A DNA stretch of 64,000 nucleotides from the NCBI RefSeq assembly GCF_016807805.1, contig NZ_CP063362.1, forward strand, positions 5,064,501 to 5,128,500, written 5' to 3'. Source of the DNA: Xanthobacter dioxanivorans (GTDB taxonomy: Bacteria; Pseudomonadota; Alphaproteobacteria; Rhizobiales; Xanthobacteraceae). The position numbers and the translations under genes were made by a program. Positions 44,591 to 53,646 of the stretch are shown here, piece after piece; position 1 is the stretch's first letter; each line of letters starts with the position of its first letter. A model generated the notes under the pieces. The model saw only the letters and a list, made by a program, of their open reading frames with translations. It was not told the origin of the DNA and made no database searches.

Positions 44591-44629
44591 TTTAAGTCCC
44601 TTGCGTCTACCAGTTTCGCCACGCCCACG
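44591..44629 (-). pseudogene. tRNA-Leu(UAA), 5' half (split by the island)
   Basis: On the minus strand: GTGGGCG (acceptor 5' strand), TGGCGAAACTGGTAGACGC (D arm), AGGGA (anticodon stem), then CTTAAAA, after which island sequence (GCTCTTC...) follows with no tRNA 3' half. It pairs exactly with the 3' half at 18322-18378. The 44591-44599 part is the right att core TTTTAAGTC. The intact gene would be a normal tRNA-Leu(UAA). Confidence 0.9.
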
Positions 44630-44821
44630 CAGCCCCCGGGCACGCGCATGTCGCCGCACCCGAGCGCGGGTCAGCTTGGCACGCCATGCGTGGCCCTCAC
44701 AACCATGCCTGAAGGGAATGCGGGCTCCACCCACATCTTCGCAGGCCGAGACATCCGCGCGGACCAGCATGGCAGCGCCGCCGCGTCCGCCAAGGCCGAC
44801 ACGCGGCGGCAGCCGCCTGCA

Positions 44822-45295
44822 TCAGCGCGGCGCGCTACGCTCCAGTTCCAGCCGGCGGCACAGGATCGCCCCGACCATCAGCGCCCCGATCAGGCTGATA
44901 TGCTCCACCACCATGTGGAACTCGAAGATCTGCATCGGACCTTCCATTTTCCAGAAGGGGTGGGCGATGGGGATGGTCAGCGCGGTGAAGACCGCCAGCA
45001 TTCCGAAGCCCAGCCATGCCACCCGGTTCACGATGATCAGGACGGAGCCCACGAGCAGCAGGGCGATGGTAGCCGGGGCGAACAGCGCTGCCGGCTCAAG
45101 CCCGAAATGGGACATTTCAGCTAGCGTGCCGGAGTAATCGGCGATCTTGCCGAGGGCCGCGCCCCAGAAAATGAAGGTCAGGACGAGACGCGCGAAAACG
45201 CCGAACGCGGGGCTCGCCAGGAGCGCGGCGAGAAAAGCAGGAATCAAGTTGGCACCTTTGAGCTGGATTGCACGGGTGCGACGGCGAAGCCGCAT
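44822..45295 (-). CDS. DoxX-family membrane protein
   Basis: Up to 157 residues with four helices: VFARLVLTFIFWGAALGKI, ATIALLLVGSVLIIV, VAWLGFGMLAVFTALTIPIA and VVEHISLIGALMVGAI. ALGKIADYSGTLAEM and HPFWKMEGPMQIFEFHMVVE match the DoxX pattern. The start is uncertain: the Met at 45295 begins an Arg-rich leader, and a TTG a little later (before IPAFLAALL) has an AAAGGTG ribosome site. DoxX proteins are linked to redox or membrane stress, but no specific role is shown here. Confidence 0.75.
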   Translation of the reverse strand: MRLRRRTRAIQLKGANLIPAFLAALLASPAFGVFARLVLTFIFWGAALGKIADYSGTLAEMSHFGLEPAALFAPATIALLLVGSVLIIVNRVAWLGFGMLAVFTALTIPIAHPFWKMEGPMQIFEFHMVVEHISLIGALMVGAILCRRLELERSAPR

Positions 45296-45407
45296 GGCGC
45301 AATTGCCCGGAGGTCGGGGGCCGGCGCCAACGGACATCCGCCGTCACCCTCCCCTCATGTCCGCCCTCAGATGAACAGCACCTGAACCCCTGCACGCGCC
45401 GCTGCGT

Positions 45408-45806
45408 TCAGCCGGCGGTCGCGGGCGTAATGGAAACCGACTCGCCGCAGCCGCAGGACGAGGTCTGGTTCGGATTGTTGAAAACGAACTGGGACGACAC
45501 CTTGTCGGTCCTGAAGTCCATTTCGGTGCCCAGAAGGAACAGCACCGCCTTTGCATCCACCACGACCCGTACGCCCTTGTCCTCGACGATGGCGTCGAGG
45601 GGGCCGACTTCAGTGGTGGTATCCAGCTTGTAGGACATGCCGGCGCAGCCGCCGTTCTCCACGCCGACCCGCACCGCGGTTCCCGGCTCGGGCGAGCCGG
45701 AGAGAATCTCCCGCAACCGCTCGGCGGCGGCGTCGGTGATACGGATCACAGGAGGTAGGCTGCGCTTCGGCGCGGGCTTGGACACGGGGTCGGAAATCAG
45801 GCTCAT
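45408..45806 (-). CDS. Iron-sulfur cluster A-type carrier (HesB/IscA/SufA)
   Basis: A 132-residue A-type carrier. The domain begins VIRITDAAAERLREIL and has the three conserved cysteines: one in GGCAGMSYKL and two in SSCGCGESV. It delivers Fe-S clusters to apoproteins. The first 18 residues are a Pro/Ser/Lys-rich extension. No suf operon is adjacent. An upstream GGAGATGCGTC region provides the ribosome site. Confidence 0.92.
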   Translation of the reverse strand: MSLISDPVSKPAPKRSLPPVIRITDAAAERLREILSGSPEPGTAVRVGVENGGCAGMSYKLDTTTEVGPLDAIVEDKGVRVVVDAKAVLFLLGTEMDFRTDKVSSQFVFNNPNQTSSCGCGESVSITPATAG

Positions 45807-46249
45807 GACGCATCTCCCAACCGCGCCGTTTCAAGGACGGCGGGCGGCATCTCCCATAAATGGAGGATGACCCGGCCTGCTTCAAGCCTTTACACCCCCA
45901 TGCGGGAGAGAAGGCGCAGCGGAAGCACACGGAATAAAGGCGTTCGGCGGCATGATTCGCCATGACTGCGTGTCCCGCGCTGCCCCGCTTGAAGGGTCGG
46001 CCTGAGGACACAGCGGCCTGGTTGCACCGCAAGCGACGGGAGAATGCCCCCTTTCCCGTCGAGGCGTCGCATGCACCGCTCAGGCGCCGGTAATCCCGCG
46101 CGGATCCACGTCTAAGGGGATTTCCCCGCTTTTGTCTTTTCGCAAGCAGTGACAATCTTCTGTCAAAGCGCAGCGTCGTGGAGCAGGTACGGGAGTCGGG
46201 CGGGAACCCCGTCCTTCCGGCCGGATAAAGGACCCGAGACCCGCAAGCC
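45807..46249. other. Divergent intergenic region
   Basis: 443 bases between the Fe-S carrier and the PAS-GGDEF-EAL gene. No gene is supported. A short hairpin GGGGA-TT-TCCCC at 46116-46127 is followed by a T-rich run (gcttttgtctttt). It is terminator-like in shape but lies in the leader of the plus-strand gene, so it could attenuate it. Confidence 0.4.
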
Positions 46250-49200
46250 ATGAGCCACGCCCCCCTTCGCTTACCGCCAATCTGCTTCGCCGTCGCGGCG
46301 TTTGCCTCGACGACGCTCGCCGCGGCGGCGCCGGTTCAGGCCGAGGTGTCATCCGCGTTCGGCCAAAGGGTGCTTGGCGGGGCGCCCACCCTTTGGGCGA
46401 CCGCCGTTGCCCTCGTCGCGGCCACCGTGGTCGGCGGCATCGTCTATCTCGCCGCTCGTCTCATCTCCCATCGCCGCGCAAAGACCGGCAACATGCCTGC
46501 GGCCCGGACGCCCATGCGCGCCGCCGTAGGTGCCCTTCTCTTGCTGGCCGGGCTGCTGTTGGTGGTGACGGTGGTTGTCTATCAGGCGAGTGTGCGGAGC
46601 ACGGTCTCCAGCACGCGCCGGATGCTCTCCACCCTCGCGGAGGTACAGGCGCGCAGCATCGCGCAGGATCGCACGCGCCTCGAAGCGGGAGCCCTCGCCT
46701 TTGCCTCGAGCCGCCTCATTTCAGAAGATGTCGAGCAGTGGCGGGCCAGCGGCTCCGACGCCAGCCGCGACCGGCTCCGCCTTCTCCTCGCCGAAGCCGC
46801 ACGGGCCTTCGGCTTCCAGACGGCCGAGCTGTGGACATCCAACGGGACCTTCATCGTGGGAACCCTGGGCACGCCACAGCGCCCGGACCTGCGGGAACGG
46901 CTCGGGCGCGTCGCGGCCACCGGCCAGCTCACCGCCGTGCCGCCGCCGCGAGACGCCTCCCAGGGCGCCATCGCCGGCTTCCTGGTGAACATGCCGGTCG
47001 CGACCTCCACCGGCGCCGAGGCCTGCTGCGTCCTGTTCCTGGAAGCGTCCGGCCGGCCCGAGGCGCATCCGCTGCTGGCGACCATCCTCTACAACACCCG
47101 CACGGCGGAGGCCCTGCTGGTGCGCCCGGACGAGCGTGGCGGATCAATCGTCACCGCCGCGCTGGGCGCAACGCGGGCGGACACGGCCCGCAGCCTGCCC
47201 GCCGACCCTTATGCCTTTGCCGCGACCCGCGAGCGTCCGGGCACGAGCGGGCTCGGTACCGACCACGGCGGCCAGAGCGTGCTCGCCGTGCGGGCCGAGA
47301 TTCCGGGCAGCTCATCGTCGCTGGTGGTCAAGATCGACAAGGACGAAATCCTGACCGGGGCCCGCACGTCGGCCTTCCTGTCGGCGGCTCTCGCCTTGGT
47401 GCTGCTGCTGCTCGCCCTCGCCGTCGGCCGGGGCCTGTGGCAAAAGAACCGCCTGCGGGAGGCCGCGCGCGAGTTGAAGGCGACCCGCGCCGTCAATGCC
47501 GCGGAGGCGCGCTTCCGCGCAGCGTTCGACCAAGCCGCGTCCGGCATGATGAACCTTTCTCCCGAGGGCATCATCGTCCGGGCCAACGGCACCGCCTGTG
47601 CCTTGCTGGGCCGCATGGCGGAGGAACTCGTCGGCCGCAGCGTGGAGAGCCTGCGCGATGCGGCCGACACCGGGGCGCGGGAGGATCCGGTGCATGCCCT
47701 GGTGGTCGGCGAGGCGCCGCTGGTCCATACCGAGGAGCGGTACCTGCGCAGGAACGGCGGCGCCGTCTGGCTGGCCTGCACCTTTTCCCTCGTGCGTGAC
47801 CACGGCGGAACCCCCGACCACATCCTCCTCGTGATGCAGGACGTCACCGCCCGCAGGGCGGCGGAGGCGGCGCTGCGGGAAAGCGAGGAGCGCTTCGACC
47901 TTGCCGTGAAGGGCTCGGACCAGGGTGTCTGGGATTTCGACGTGCGCTCCGGCCGGCTGTACCTCTCGCCGCGCGCACGAGAACTTCTCGGCATCGGCCC
48001 GCAGACCCCCGACGACATGAAGCATGTGTGGAACAAGCTCCTGCATCGCGCCGACCGCCGCAAGCTGGTCACGGCCTGGGCGCGCCTCATTCGCGGCGAG
48101 GAGCAGAGCTTCGAATGCGAGGTACGGCTGCTCCTGCCTGACGGCAGCTACAACGACTTCCTCTCCCACGGCCTCGCCGCCCGCGACGACCACGGCGGGG
48201 TGACCCGGCTCGTGGGGATGATCGCCGACATCAGCGAGCGCAAGCAGACCGAGCGTCGGCTGCGGCTGTCCGCGGCGGTCTTCGCCTCCTCGATGGAGGG
48301 GCTCGTGGTGACCGATCTCGATGCGATTGTCTCCGCCGTCAATCCGGCCTTCACACGCATCACCGGCTATGCGCCGGAGGAGATCATCGGCAAGACCATG
48401 CGCATCATGCATTCGGGGCGGCATGATCGCGAATTCTACCGCAGGATGTGGGACGCCCTGAACGCCACCGGATCCTGGCAGGGCGAGATCTGGAACCGCC
48501 GCAAGAACGGCGAGATCTTTCTCCAGCAGCTGACCATCAACACCGTCTACGATCAGGCCGGCGTTCCGCAGAGCTATGTCGGTGCCTTTCAGGACATCAC
48601 CCAGATCAAGCACTCGGAGTTCCAGCTCGATCGCATCGCCCACTACGATCCGCTCACCGACCTGCCGAACCGCACCCTGCTCGCCTCCCTTCTGGACCTC
48701 GCGGTCAACCGGCCGGACAAGGCGTGCGCGGTGATCTTCATCGACCTCGACCGGTTCAAGACCGTCAATGACAGCCTCGGCCATCTGGTCGGGGACCAGG
48801 TGCTGCAGATGGCCGCCGCACGGGTCAAGGCGGCCCTGGACAGCAGCGCCACGGCCGGACGCTACGGCGCCGACGAGTTCGTCGTGATCCTGGAGGAGGT
48901 GGACGGCCCGGACGATGCCTCCTCCGTCGCCATCCGCCTCATCTACGAGCTTTCCACCCCCTTCGTGCTCGCCGACGGCCGCGAGGTCTATCTCGGCGCC
49001 AGCGCGGGCATCAGCCTCTATCCGGAGGACGCGGACAGCGCCCAGAGGCTGCTGCAGCACGCCGATTCCGCCCTGGCCGAGGCAAAGTCCCACGGGCGTG
49101 GGAGCTATGCCTTCTACACAAAGGCCCTCACCCGCAGTGCCCGCATCCGCATGGAGATGGAGGCCGATCTCCGGCGCGGCCTTGCGCGCGACGAGTTCCG

Positions 49201-50053
49201 CCTCAATTTCCAGCCGGTGGTGAGCCTGGCCACCGGCCGCATCCATGGTTCGGAAGCGCTGGTGCGCTGGCACAGCCCGGTGCACGGCCTGGTGACGCCC
49301 AACCGCTTCATCCCGTTGGCCGAGGAGACGGGGCTCATCGATTCGCTCGGCGCCTGGGTCATGGAGGAGGCGTGCCGGCAGATGGCCGACTGGCTGGCGA
49401 AGGGGGCCGATCTCGACTTCATTGCCGTGAACCTCTCTCCGCGCCAGTTCCGGCGGGAATCCCTGAGCGAGCAGGTGGAGGATATTCTGCGGCGCACCGG
49501 CCTGCCGGCGGCTCGGCTCGAGGTGGAGATCACCGAGAACGTGCTGTTCGAGGTCCGCGCCCCCGCGGAACGCAAGCTTCGCCAGCTCAAGGATCTCGGC
49601 GTGCGTGTGGCGCTCGATGATTTCGGGACCGGCTATTCATCCCTCGCCTACCTGAAGCGTTTCCCCATCACCAAGCTCAAGATCGACCGGAGCTTCGTGC
49701 GCGACCTGCCGCGCGCAGCAGATGGTGAGATCGCCACCGCCATCATCTCCATCGCGCGGGCGCTGGGCATCGAGGTGGTGGCGGAGGGCATCGAGAGCCC
49801 CGAGCAGTGCGAGTTCCTGCGGGCGCGCGGCTGCGATTTCGGCCAGGGACACCTGTTCAGCCGGCCGGTGACCGGCGAGCGCTTCCTGCGCCTGGTGCTG
49901 CAGGGCCCCCTCCCCCACGCCCCTCCCGCGGCCCTCCGCCGTTCTGCACTGACGCCGGCGGGGCGGGCCTCGACGAGGCGTGCCCGGATCAGTCGTTCTT
50001 GGTGTCGAACGGCATCGGCAGGTCTTCCAGGGACACGATGCCGCTCGTCATGA
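46250..50053 (+). CDS. Membrane PAS-GGDEF-EAL cyclic-di-GMP protein
   Basis: 1267 residues. Signal-like helix (8-30), helix at 46-70, helix at 90-112, a periplasmic sensor region (113-372), helix at 373-396, then PAS domains at about 420-535, 545-665 and 670-790, GGDEF at about 795-960 and EAL at about 970-1215. The GGDEF motif is GADEF (873-877), so the cyclase is probably weak or inactive. The EAL domain has SEALVRW (1001-1007), NLSPRQF, EITE, LDDFGTGYSSL, KIDRSFV, VAEGIES and QGHLFSRP, so phosphodiesterase activity is expected. The last 45 residues are Arg-rich and overlap the convergent DUF1467 gene by 65 bases, which suggests a lost nearer stop or simply a long tail. Confidence 0.93.
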   Translation: MSHAPLRLPPICFAVAAFASTTLAAAAPVQAEVSSAFGQRVLGGAPTLWATAVALVAATVVGGIVYLAARLISHRRAKTGNMPAARTPMRAAVGALLLLAGLLLVVTVVVYQASVRSTVSSTRRMLSTLAEVQARSIAQDRTRLEAGALAFASSRLISEDVEQWRASGSDASRDRLRLLLAEAARAFGFQTAELWTSNGTFIVGTLGTPQRPDLRERLGRVAATGQLTAVPPPRDASQGAIAGFLVNMPVATSTGAEACCVLFLEASGRPEAHPLLATILYNTRTAEALLVRPDERGGSIVTAALGATRADTARSLPADPYAFAATRERPGTSGLGTDHGGQSVLAVRAEIPGSSSSLVVKIDKDEILTGARTSAFLSAALALVLLLLALAVGRGLWQKNRLREAARELKATRAVNAAEARFRAAFDQAASGMMNLSPEGIIVRANGTACALLGRMAEELVGRSVESLRDAADTGAREDPVHALVVGEAPLVHTEERYLRRNGGAVWLACTFSLVRDHGGTPDHILLVMQDVTARRAAEAALRESEERFDLAVKGSDQGVWDFDVRSGRLYLSPRARELLGIGPQTPDDMKHVWNKLLHRADRRKLVTAWARLIRGEEQSFECEVRLLLPDGSYNDFLSHGLAARDDHGGVTRLVGMIADISERKQTERRLRLSAAVFASSMEGLVVTDLDAIVSAVNPAFTRITGYAPEEIIGKTMRIMHSGRHDREFYRRMWDALNATGSWQGEIWNRRKNGEIFLQQLTINTVYDQAGVPQSYVGAFQDITQIKHSEFQLDRIAHYDPLTDLPNRTLLASLLDLAVNRPDKACAVIFIDLDRFKTVNDSLGHLVGDQVLQMAAARVKAALDSSATAGRYGADEFVVILEEVDGPDDASSVAIRLIYELSTPFVLADGREVYLGASAGISLYPEDADSAQRLLQHADSALAEAKSHGRGSYAFYTKALTRSARIRMEMEADLRRGLARDEFRLNFQPVVSLATGRIHGSEALVRWHSPVHGLVTPNRFIPLAEETGLIDSLGAWVMEEACRQMADWLAKGADLDFIAVNLSPRQFRRESLSEQVEDILRRTGLPAARLEVEITENVLFEVRAPAERKLRQLKDLGVRVALDDFGTGYSSLAYLKRFPITKLKIDRSFVRDLPRAADGEIATAIISIARALGIEVVAEGIESPEQCEFLRARGCDFGQGHLFSRPVTGERFLRLVLQGPLPHAPPAALRRSALTPAGRASTRRARISRSWCRTASAGLPGTRCRSS

Positions 50054-50261
50054 GGTAGATGATTCCGCCAGTGATGATGGCGGCGATGACGCTCGTGGCG
50101 ATCACCTTCCGCAGCAGCAGCGGCCGCACCGGCGCGCCCGGATCGGTGCCCGGCGTCACGTCCGCGCTTTCCGCCTGGGAGCGCACGCCCCAGGGCAACA
50201 CCGCGAACAGGCTGGTCCACCAGACGATGAAATAGATGGCGATGATGGCACCGATGGACAC
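49989..50261 (-). CDS. DUF1467 family membrane protein
   Basis: A 90-residue protein with two helices: SIGAIIAIYFIVWWTSLFAV and VIATSVIAAIITGGIIYLMT. LPWGVRSQAE and VTPGTDPGAPVRPLLLRKVI complete the DUF1467 pattern. The start is GTG after TGAGGAACGCCCG, since the family begins just before SIGAI; an ATG seven codons earlier is possible. The gene commonly follows methylmalonyl-CoA epimerase in this order of bacteria, as here. Function unknown. Confidence 0.88.
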   Translation of the reverse strand: MSIGAIIAIYFIVWWTSLFAVLPWGVRSQAESADVTPGTDPGAPVRPLLLRKVIATSVIAAIITGGIIYLMTSGIVSLEDLPMPFDTKND

Positions 50262-50391
50262 CGGGCGTTCCTCACTCAACATCGCGCCGCAAGAGGCCGA
50301 AGCATCTCGCCGGAGCGGCCTGGCTTTTCCGTCGAAAAGCTGAATTCGTCGCAGCTCGCAAGTCCGAAGACCCACTCAGCCTTTCGGCCAC

Positions 50392-50425
50392 GCCCGTCCC
50401 AAGACGATGCCCGTCCCAAGACGAT
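50392..50425. repeat. Two tandem 17-bp repeats
   Basis: GCCCGTCCCAAGACGAT occurs twice in perfect tandem between the DUF1467 and epimerase genes. Probably replication slippage. No gene spans it with confidence. Confidence 0.7.
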
Positions 50426-50555
50426 GCTCCGGGAGACAACGCTCCAGGAATGGCTCCAGGATGGCGCCCCGGGCGTGAGCGCGGGGCGCCCGCGCGCGGC
50501 GACGGCGCGGCCGCTCCGCTTCTTGGGGGCTTGCCGGAAATCGCCGCGGCGGCCC

Positions 50556-50960
50556 TCAGGCCTGCTCCAGTTCCACCAGGGTGCCGTTGAAGTCCTTGGG
50601 GTGCAGGAACAGGACCGGCTTGCCGTGGGCGCCCGTCTTCGGCTCGCCGCTGCCCAGCACACGCGCACCGGCGGCCTTCAGTTGGTCGCGGGCGACGATG
50701 ATGTCGTCCACCTCGTAGCAGATGTGATGGATGCCGCCGTCCGGATTGCGCTCCAGGAATTTGGCGATGGGCGAGTCGGCACCGAGCGGTTCCAGGAACT
50801 CGATCTTGGTGTTGGGAAGGGTGACGAACACCGTGGTCACCCCATGCTCGTGCTGCGGCACGGCGGCCGAGACATCCGCCCCAAGGGTATCACGATAGAG
50901 AGCGGCAGCGGCGGAGATGTCCCGCACCGCAATGGCCACGTGGTTCAGCCGTCCGATCAT
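50556..50960 (-). CDS. mce: Methylmalonyl-CoA epimerase
   Basis: A 134-residue VOC-fold metalloenzyme that interconverts (R)- and (S)-methylmalonyl-CoA in propionate use. RLNHVAIAVRDISAAAALYR at the start provides the first metal His, GIHHICYEVDDIIVARDQL the second, and LVELEQA the metal Glu near the end. Length and order match the family. It lies 74 bases after RNase J and before DUF1467. Confidence 0.93.
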   Translation of the reverse strand: MIGRLNHVAIAVRDISAAAALYRDTLGADVSAAVPQHEHGVTTVFVTLPNTKIEFLEPLGADSPIAKFLERNPDGGIHHICYEVDDIIVARDQLKAAGARVLGSGEPKTGAHGKPVLFLHPKDFNGTLVELEQA

Positions 50961-51034
50961 GTCTTCCTCCGCTCGTCACCCGATCCATAGCGCAAGCGAC
51001 ACCGGTGCGGAACACGCCGGAGGTCGCAGGCCGC

Positions 51035-52705
51035 TCACACCTCCAGGATGTGGACGTGGCAGACCGGCTTCTTCCCCCAGACGGCATTCACCGCGCTCCG
51101 CACCGCCCGCTCCAGCGATTCCGCGAGGGCGTCGGGATCGCGGCGGCGGGCCTTCGGCAGGTGGTCGAGAGTCGCCACCACCGTGTCGAGCACATGGTCG
51201 AGCATGTCGATGCCGCCCTCCCCGCGCTCGGGAACACCGGTGATCTCCACCGACGGGTCGCCGGCGAGGCCGCCCTGCCGGTCCACGGCCACCGCCACCG
51301 AGATCGCGCCCACGAAGCTGAGCTTGCGCCGCTCGGGAATGGCGCGCCCGCCATCCGGCAGCAGCAGACGCCCATCCTTGAAGAGACGCCCGAACGGCAC
51401 GTCGTCCACCCGCTCGGCCGGCCCGGGCGCGAGGCGAATGACGTTGCCGTCATAGCAGGTGACCACCTCCGGCACCCCCAGGCTGCGCGCCAGCTTGGCA
51501 TGCTCATGCAGGTGCAGCGCCTCGCCGTGCACGGGAACCGCCACCTGCGGCCGCACCAGGCGATACATCTGTTCCATCTCGCCCCGCCGGGGATGGCCGG
51601 ACACATGGACGAGGGCAGAGCGGTCGGTCAGCACCTCCACGCCTCGCTTGATGAGGGCGTTGACGATGTGGTTCACCACCTTCTCGTTGCCGGGAATGGT
51701 GCGCGAGGAGAAGACCACGAGGTCGCCGGGCGAGAGCGCGATCTCCGGATGGTCGTCGTCGGCGATGCGGCGCAGGGCCGCGCGCGGCTCGCCCTGGCTG
51801 CCGGTGAGGATCGCCACGACCTTGTCCCGGGGCAGGAAGCCATAGGCCTCCGCCGTGCGAAAGGCGCGGATGCCGTCCAGCAGCCCCTGCTCGCGGGCGA
51901 CCCCGATCACCCGCTCCAGGGCGCGCCCCACCACCACCACCTCGCGGCCATTGGCGTAGGCGGCCTCGGCAATGCCGCGGATCCGCGCCACGTTGGACGA
52001 GAAGGTGGTGAAGGCGACGCGGTGCTTTGTCTTGCCGATGATCTCCGTCAGCGAGGCGCAGACGTCCGCCTCGGAGGGGGAGACGCCGTCGCGGATCGCG
52101 TTGGTGGAATCGCAGATCATGGCCCGCACGCCCTCGTCGCCCAGCGCCGCGAGGCGGGCGACGTCCGTGGGCTCGCCCACGAGCGGGGTCGGATCGAGCT
52201 TCCAGTCGCCGGTGTGCAGCACCAGCCCGGCCGACGTGCGGATGGCGATGGCGTGACTGTCCGGGATCGAATGGGCAACCGGAATGAACTCCACCGAGAA
52301 CGGCCCGATATTCAGGGGCTGTCGAGAGCGCACCACCGTCACGGGAAGCTCGGAGGGCGCGCCGGGCTCGCCGGCCCGCTTGGCTTCCAGCAGGCCGGCG
52401 GTGAAGCGGGTCGTGTAGATGGGGCATTTGAGGCGGGGCCACAGGTCCAGCACCGCGCCGATATGATCCTCATGACCATGCGTCAGCACGAGGCCGGCGA
52501 TGTGCTTGCGCTCGGCCTCTAGGAAGCGGATGTCGGGCAGCACAAGGTCGACACCGGGCGCCTCCTCGCCGGCGAAGCTCATGCCGAGGTCCACGATGAG
52601 CCAGGTGCGGGCCTTCCTCGGTCCGAAGCCGTAAAGGCCGAGATTCATGCCGATCTCGCCCACCCCGCCCAGGGGTGCGAAGACCAGTTCGTCGCTTGCA
52701 GCCAT
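51035..52705 (-). CDS. rnj: Ribonuclease J
   Basis: A 556-residue metallo-beta-lactamase/beta-CASP ribonuclease with 5'-3' exo- and endonuclease activity. Zinc motif LTHGHEDHIGAVLDLW, a second motif LHTGDWKLDPTP, CDSTNA, the beta-CASP region FTTFSSNVARIRGIAEAAYA and GSQGEPRAALRRIA, and VHVSGHPRRGEMEQMYRLVR then PVHGEALHLHEHAKLARSLG. The start at MAASDELVFAPLGGVGEIGM fits the family; an upstream in-frame Met adds unrelated residues. It is the alphaproteobacterial RNase J, encoded after birA. Confidence 0.95.
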   Translation of the reverse strand: MAASDELVFAPLGGVGEIGMNLGLYGFGPRKARTWLIVDLGMSFAGEEAPGVDLVLPDIRFLEAERKHIAGLVLTHGHEDHIGAVLDLWPRLKCPIYTTRFTAGLLEAKRAGEPGAPSELPVTVVRSRQPLNIGPFSVEFIPVAHSIPDSHAIAIRTSAGLVLHTGDWKLDPTPLVGEPTDVARLAALGDEGVRAMICDSTNAIRDGVSPSEADVCASLTEIIGKTKHRVAFTTFSSNVARIRGIAEAAYANGREVVVVGRALERVIGVAREQGLLDGIRAFRTAEAYGFLPRDKVVAILTGSQGEPRAALRRIADDDHPEIALSPGDLVVFSSRTIPGNEKVVNHIVNALIKRGVEVLTDRSALVHVSGHPRRGEMEQMYRLVRPQVAVPVHGEALHLHEHAKLARSLGVPEVVTCYDGNVIRLAPGPAERVDDVPFGRLFKDGRLLLPDGGRAIPERRKLSFVGAISVAVAVDRQGGLAGDPSVEITGVPERGEGGIDMLDHVLDTVVATLDHLPKARRRDPDALAESLERAVRSAVNAVWGKKPVCHVHILEV

Positions 52706-52875
52706 CAATCGATCACTTCCAGGAACGGCGCCGGGCCCACGCGAAAGACGGCAGCGGGCCGGCAAAGGAAATATGGGCAATCCCGCCGGCCGGCAGTCAT
52801 GGCCGGCCGCGGGGGAAAAGCACGGGCATCCGCATCATGCGGTCCGGGCACGGCTTTGCAACCCTCGAACCGGCC

Positions 52876-53643
52876 TCAGTCCGGGAGGGAGAGGGACACG
52901 TCGCCGGCGGTGATGATTTCCGCAACCCCGTCGCGGCGGCGCAGCATCATGGCACCGCGGGCGTCGATGTTCTCGAACCGCCCCACCACCTCGCGCGTGC
53001 CGATCTTCACGCTCACCTGGTCACCCATGCCCAGGGCATGGCGCATCCAGTCGGAGCGGATGGCGGGGAAGCCGGCACCGGCATTCCACTGGTTCAGGCG
53101 CACCGCCATGGCGAGGTCGAGGGCCTCCAGCAGCCGGTCCGGCGCGGTGGGCGCGCCGTTGGCCTCCAGGCTGGTGGCCTTGTAGGGGAGCTCGTCCGGA
53201 TGGTGCAGGCAGTTCACGCCGAAGCCGATGACAACGGCCGGCTTGCCGGAGGCGTCCGATCCGCCCTCCACCAATATGCCCGCCAGCTTGCCGCCGTCGA
53301 GCAGCAGGTCGTTGGGCCATTTCAGCTTCAGCATGTCGCCGGAGATCTGCGGCGCCGCCGACAGCACGGCGTCGCGCAGGGCGAGCCCGGCCACGAAGCA
53401 GAGCTGGGCGAGGTGTGCCACCGGCGCCGGATTGGGCAGCACCAGGGTCGCGAACAGGTTGCCGAGCTCCGACGTCCACGGCCGCCCCCGCCGCCCCCGC
53501 CCGGCCGTCTGGATGTCGGCGACGAGCCAGACCGGCAGCGTCTCGCCACGCTGCAGGCGCGCAAGCCCCTCGGCGTTGGTGGAGCCGATCTGCGTGAAAC
53601 GGATGATGGGAACCGTGGAACCCTGGAATTCGTAATGAGCCAT
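52876..53643 (-). CDS. birA: Biotin-[acetyl-CoA-carboxylase] ligase
   Basis: A 255-residue class I biotin protein ligase with no DNA-binding domain. STNAEGLARLQRGETLPVWL, the biotinyl-AMP loop QTAGRGRRGRPWTS, LKWPNDLLLDGGKLAGILVE and VIGFGVNCLHHPDELP are all in place. It begins four bases after nuoN, so it is read with the complex I operon, an arrangement common in this group. Confidence 0.95.
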   Translation of the reverse strand: MAHYEFQGSTVPIIRFTQIGSTNAEGLARLQRGETLPVWLVADIQTAGRGRRGRPWTSELGNLFATLVLPNPAPVAHLAQLCFVAGLALRDAVLSAAPQISGDMLKLKWPNDLLLDGGKLAGILVEGGSDASGKPAVVIGFGVNCLHHPDELPYKATSLEANGAPTAPDRLLEALDLAMAVRLNQWNAGAGFPAIRSDWMRHALGMGDQVSVKIGTREVVGRFENIDARGAMMLRRRDGVAEIITAGDVSLSLPD

Positions 53644-53646
53644 CGT

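Noticed and set aside
47312..49285. A 657-codon minus-strand frame
   Set aside because: Fully antisense to the PAS-GGDEF-EAL gene, whose motifs are unmistakable.
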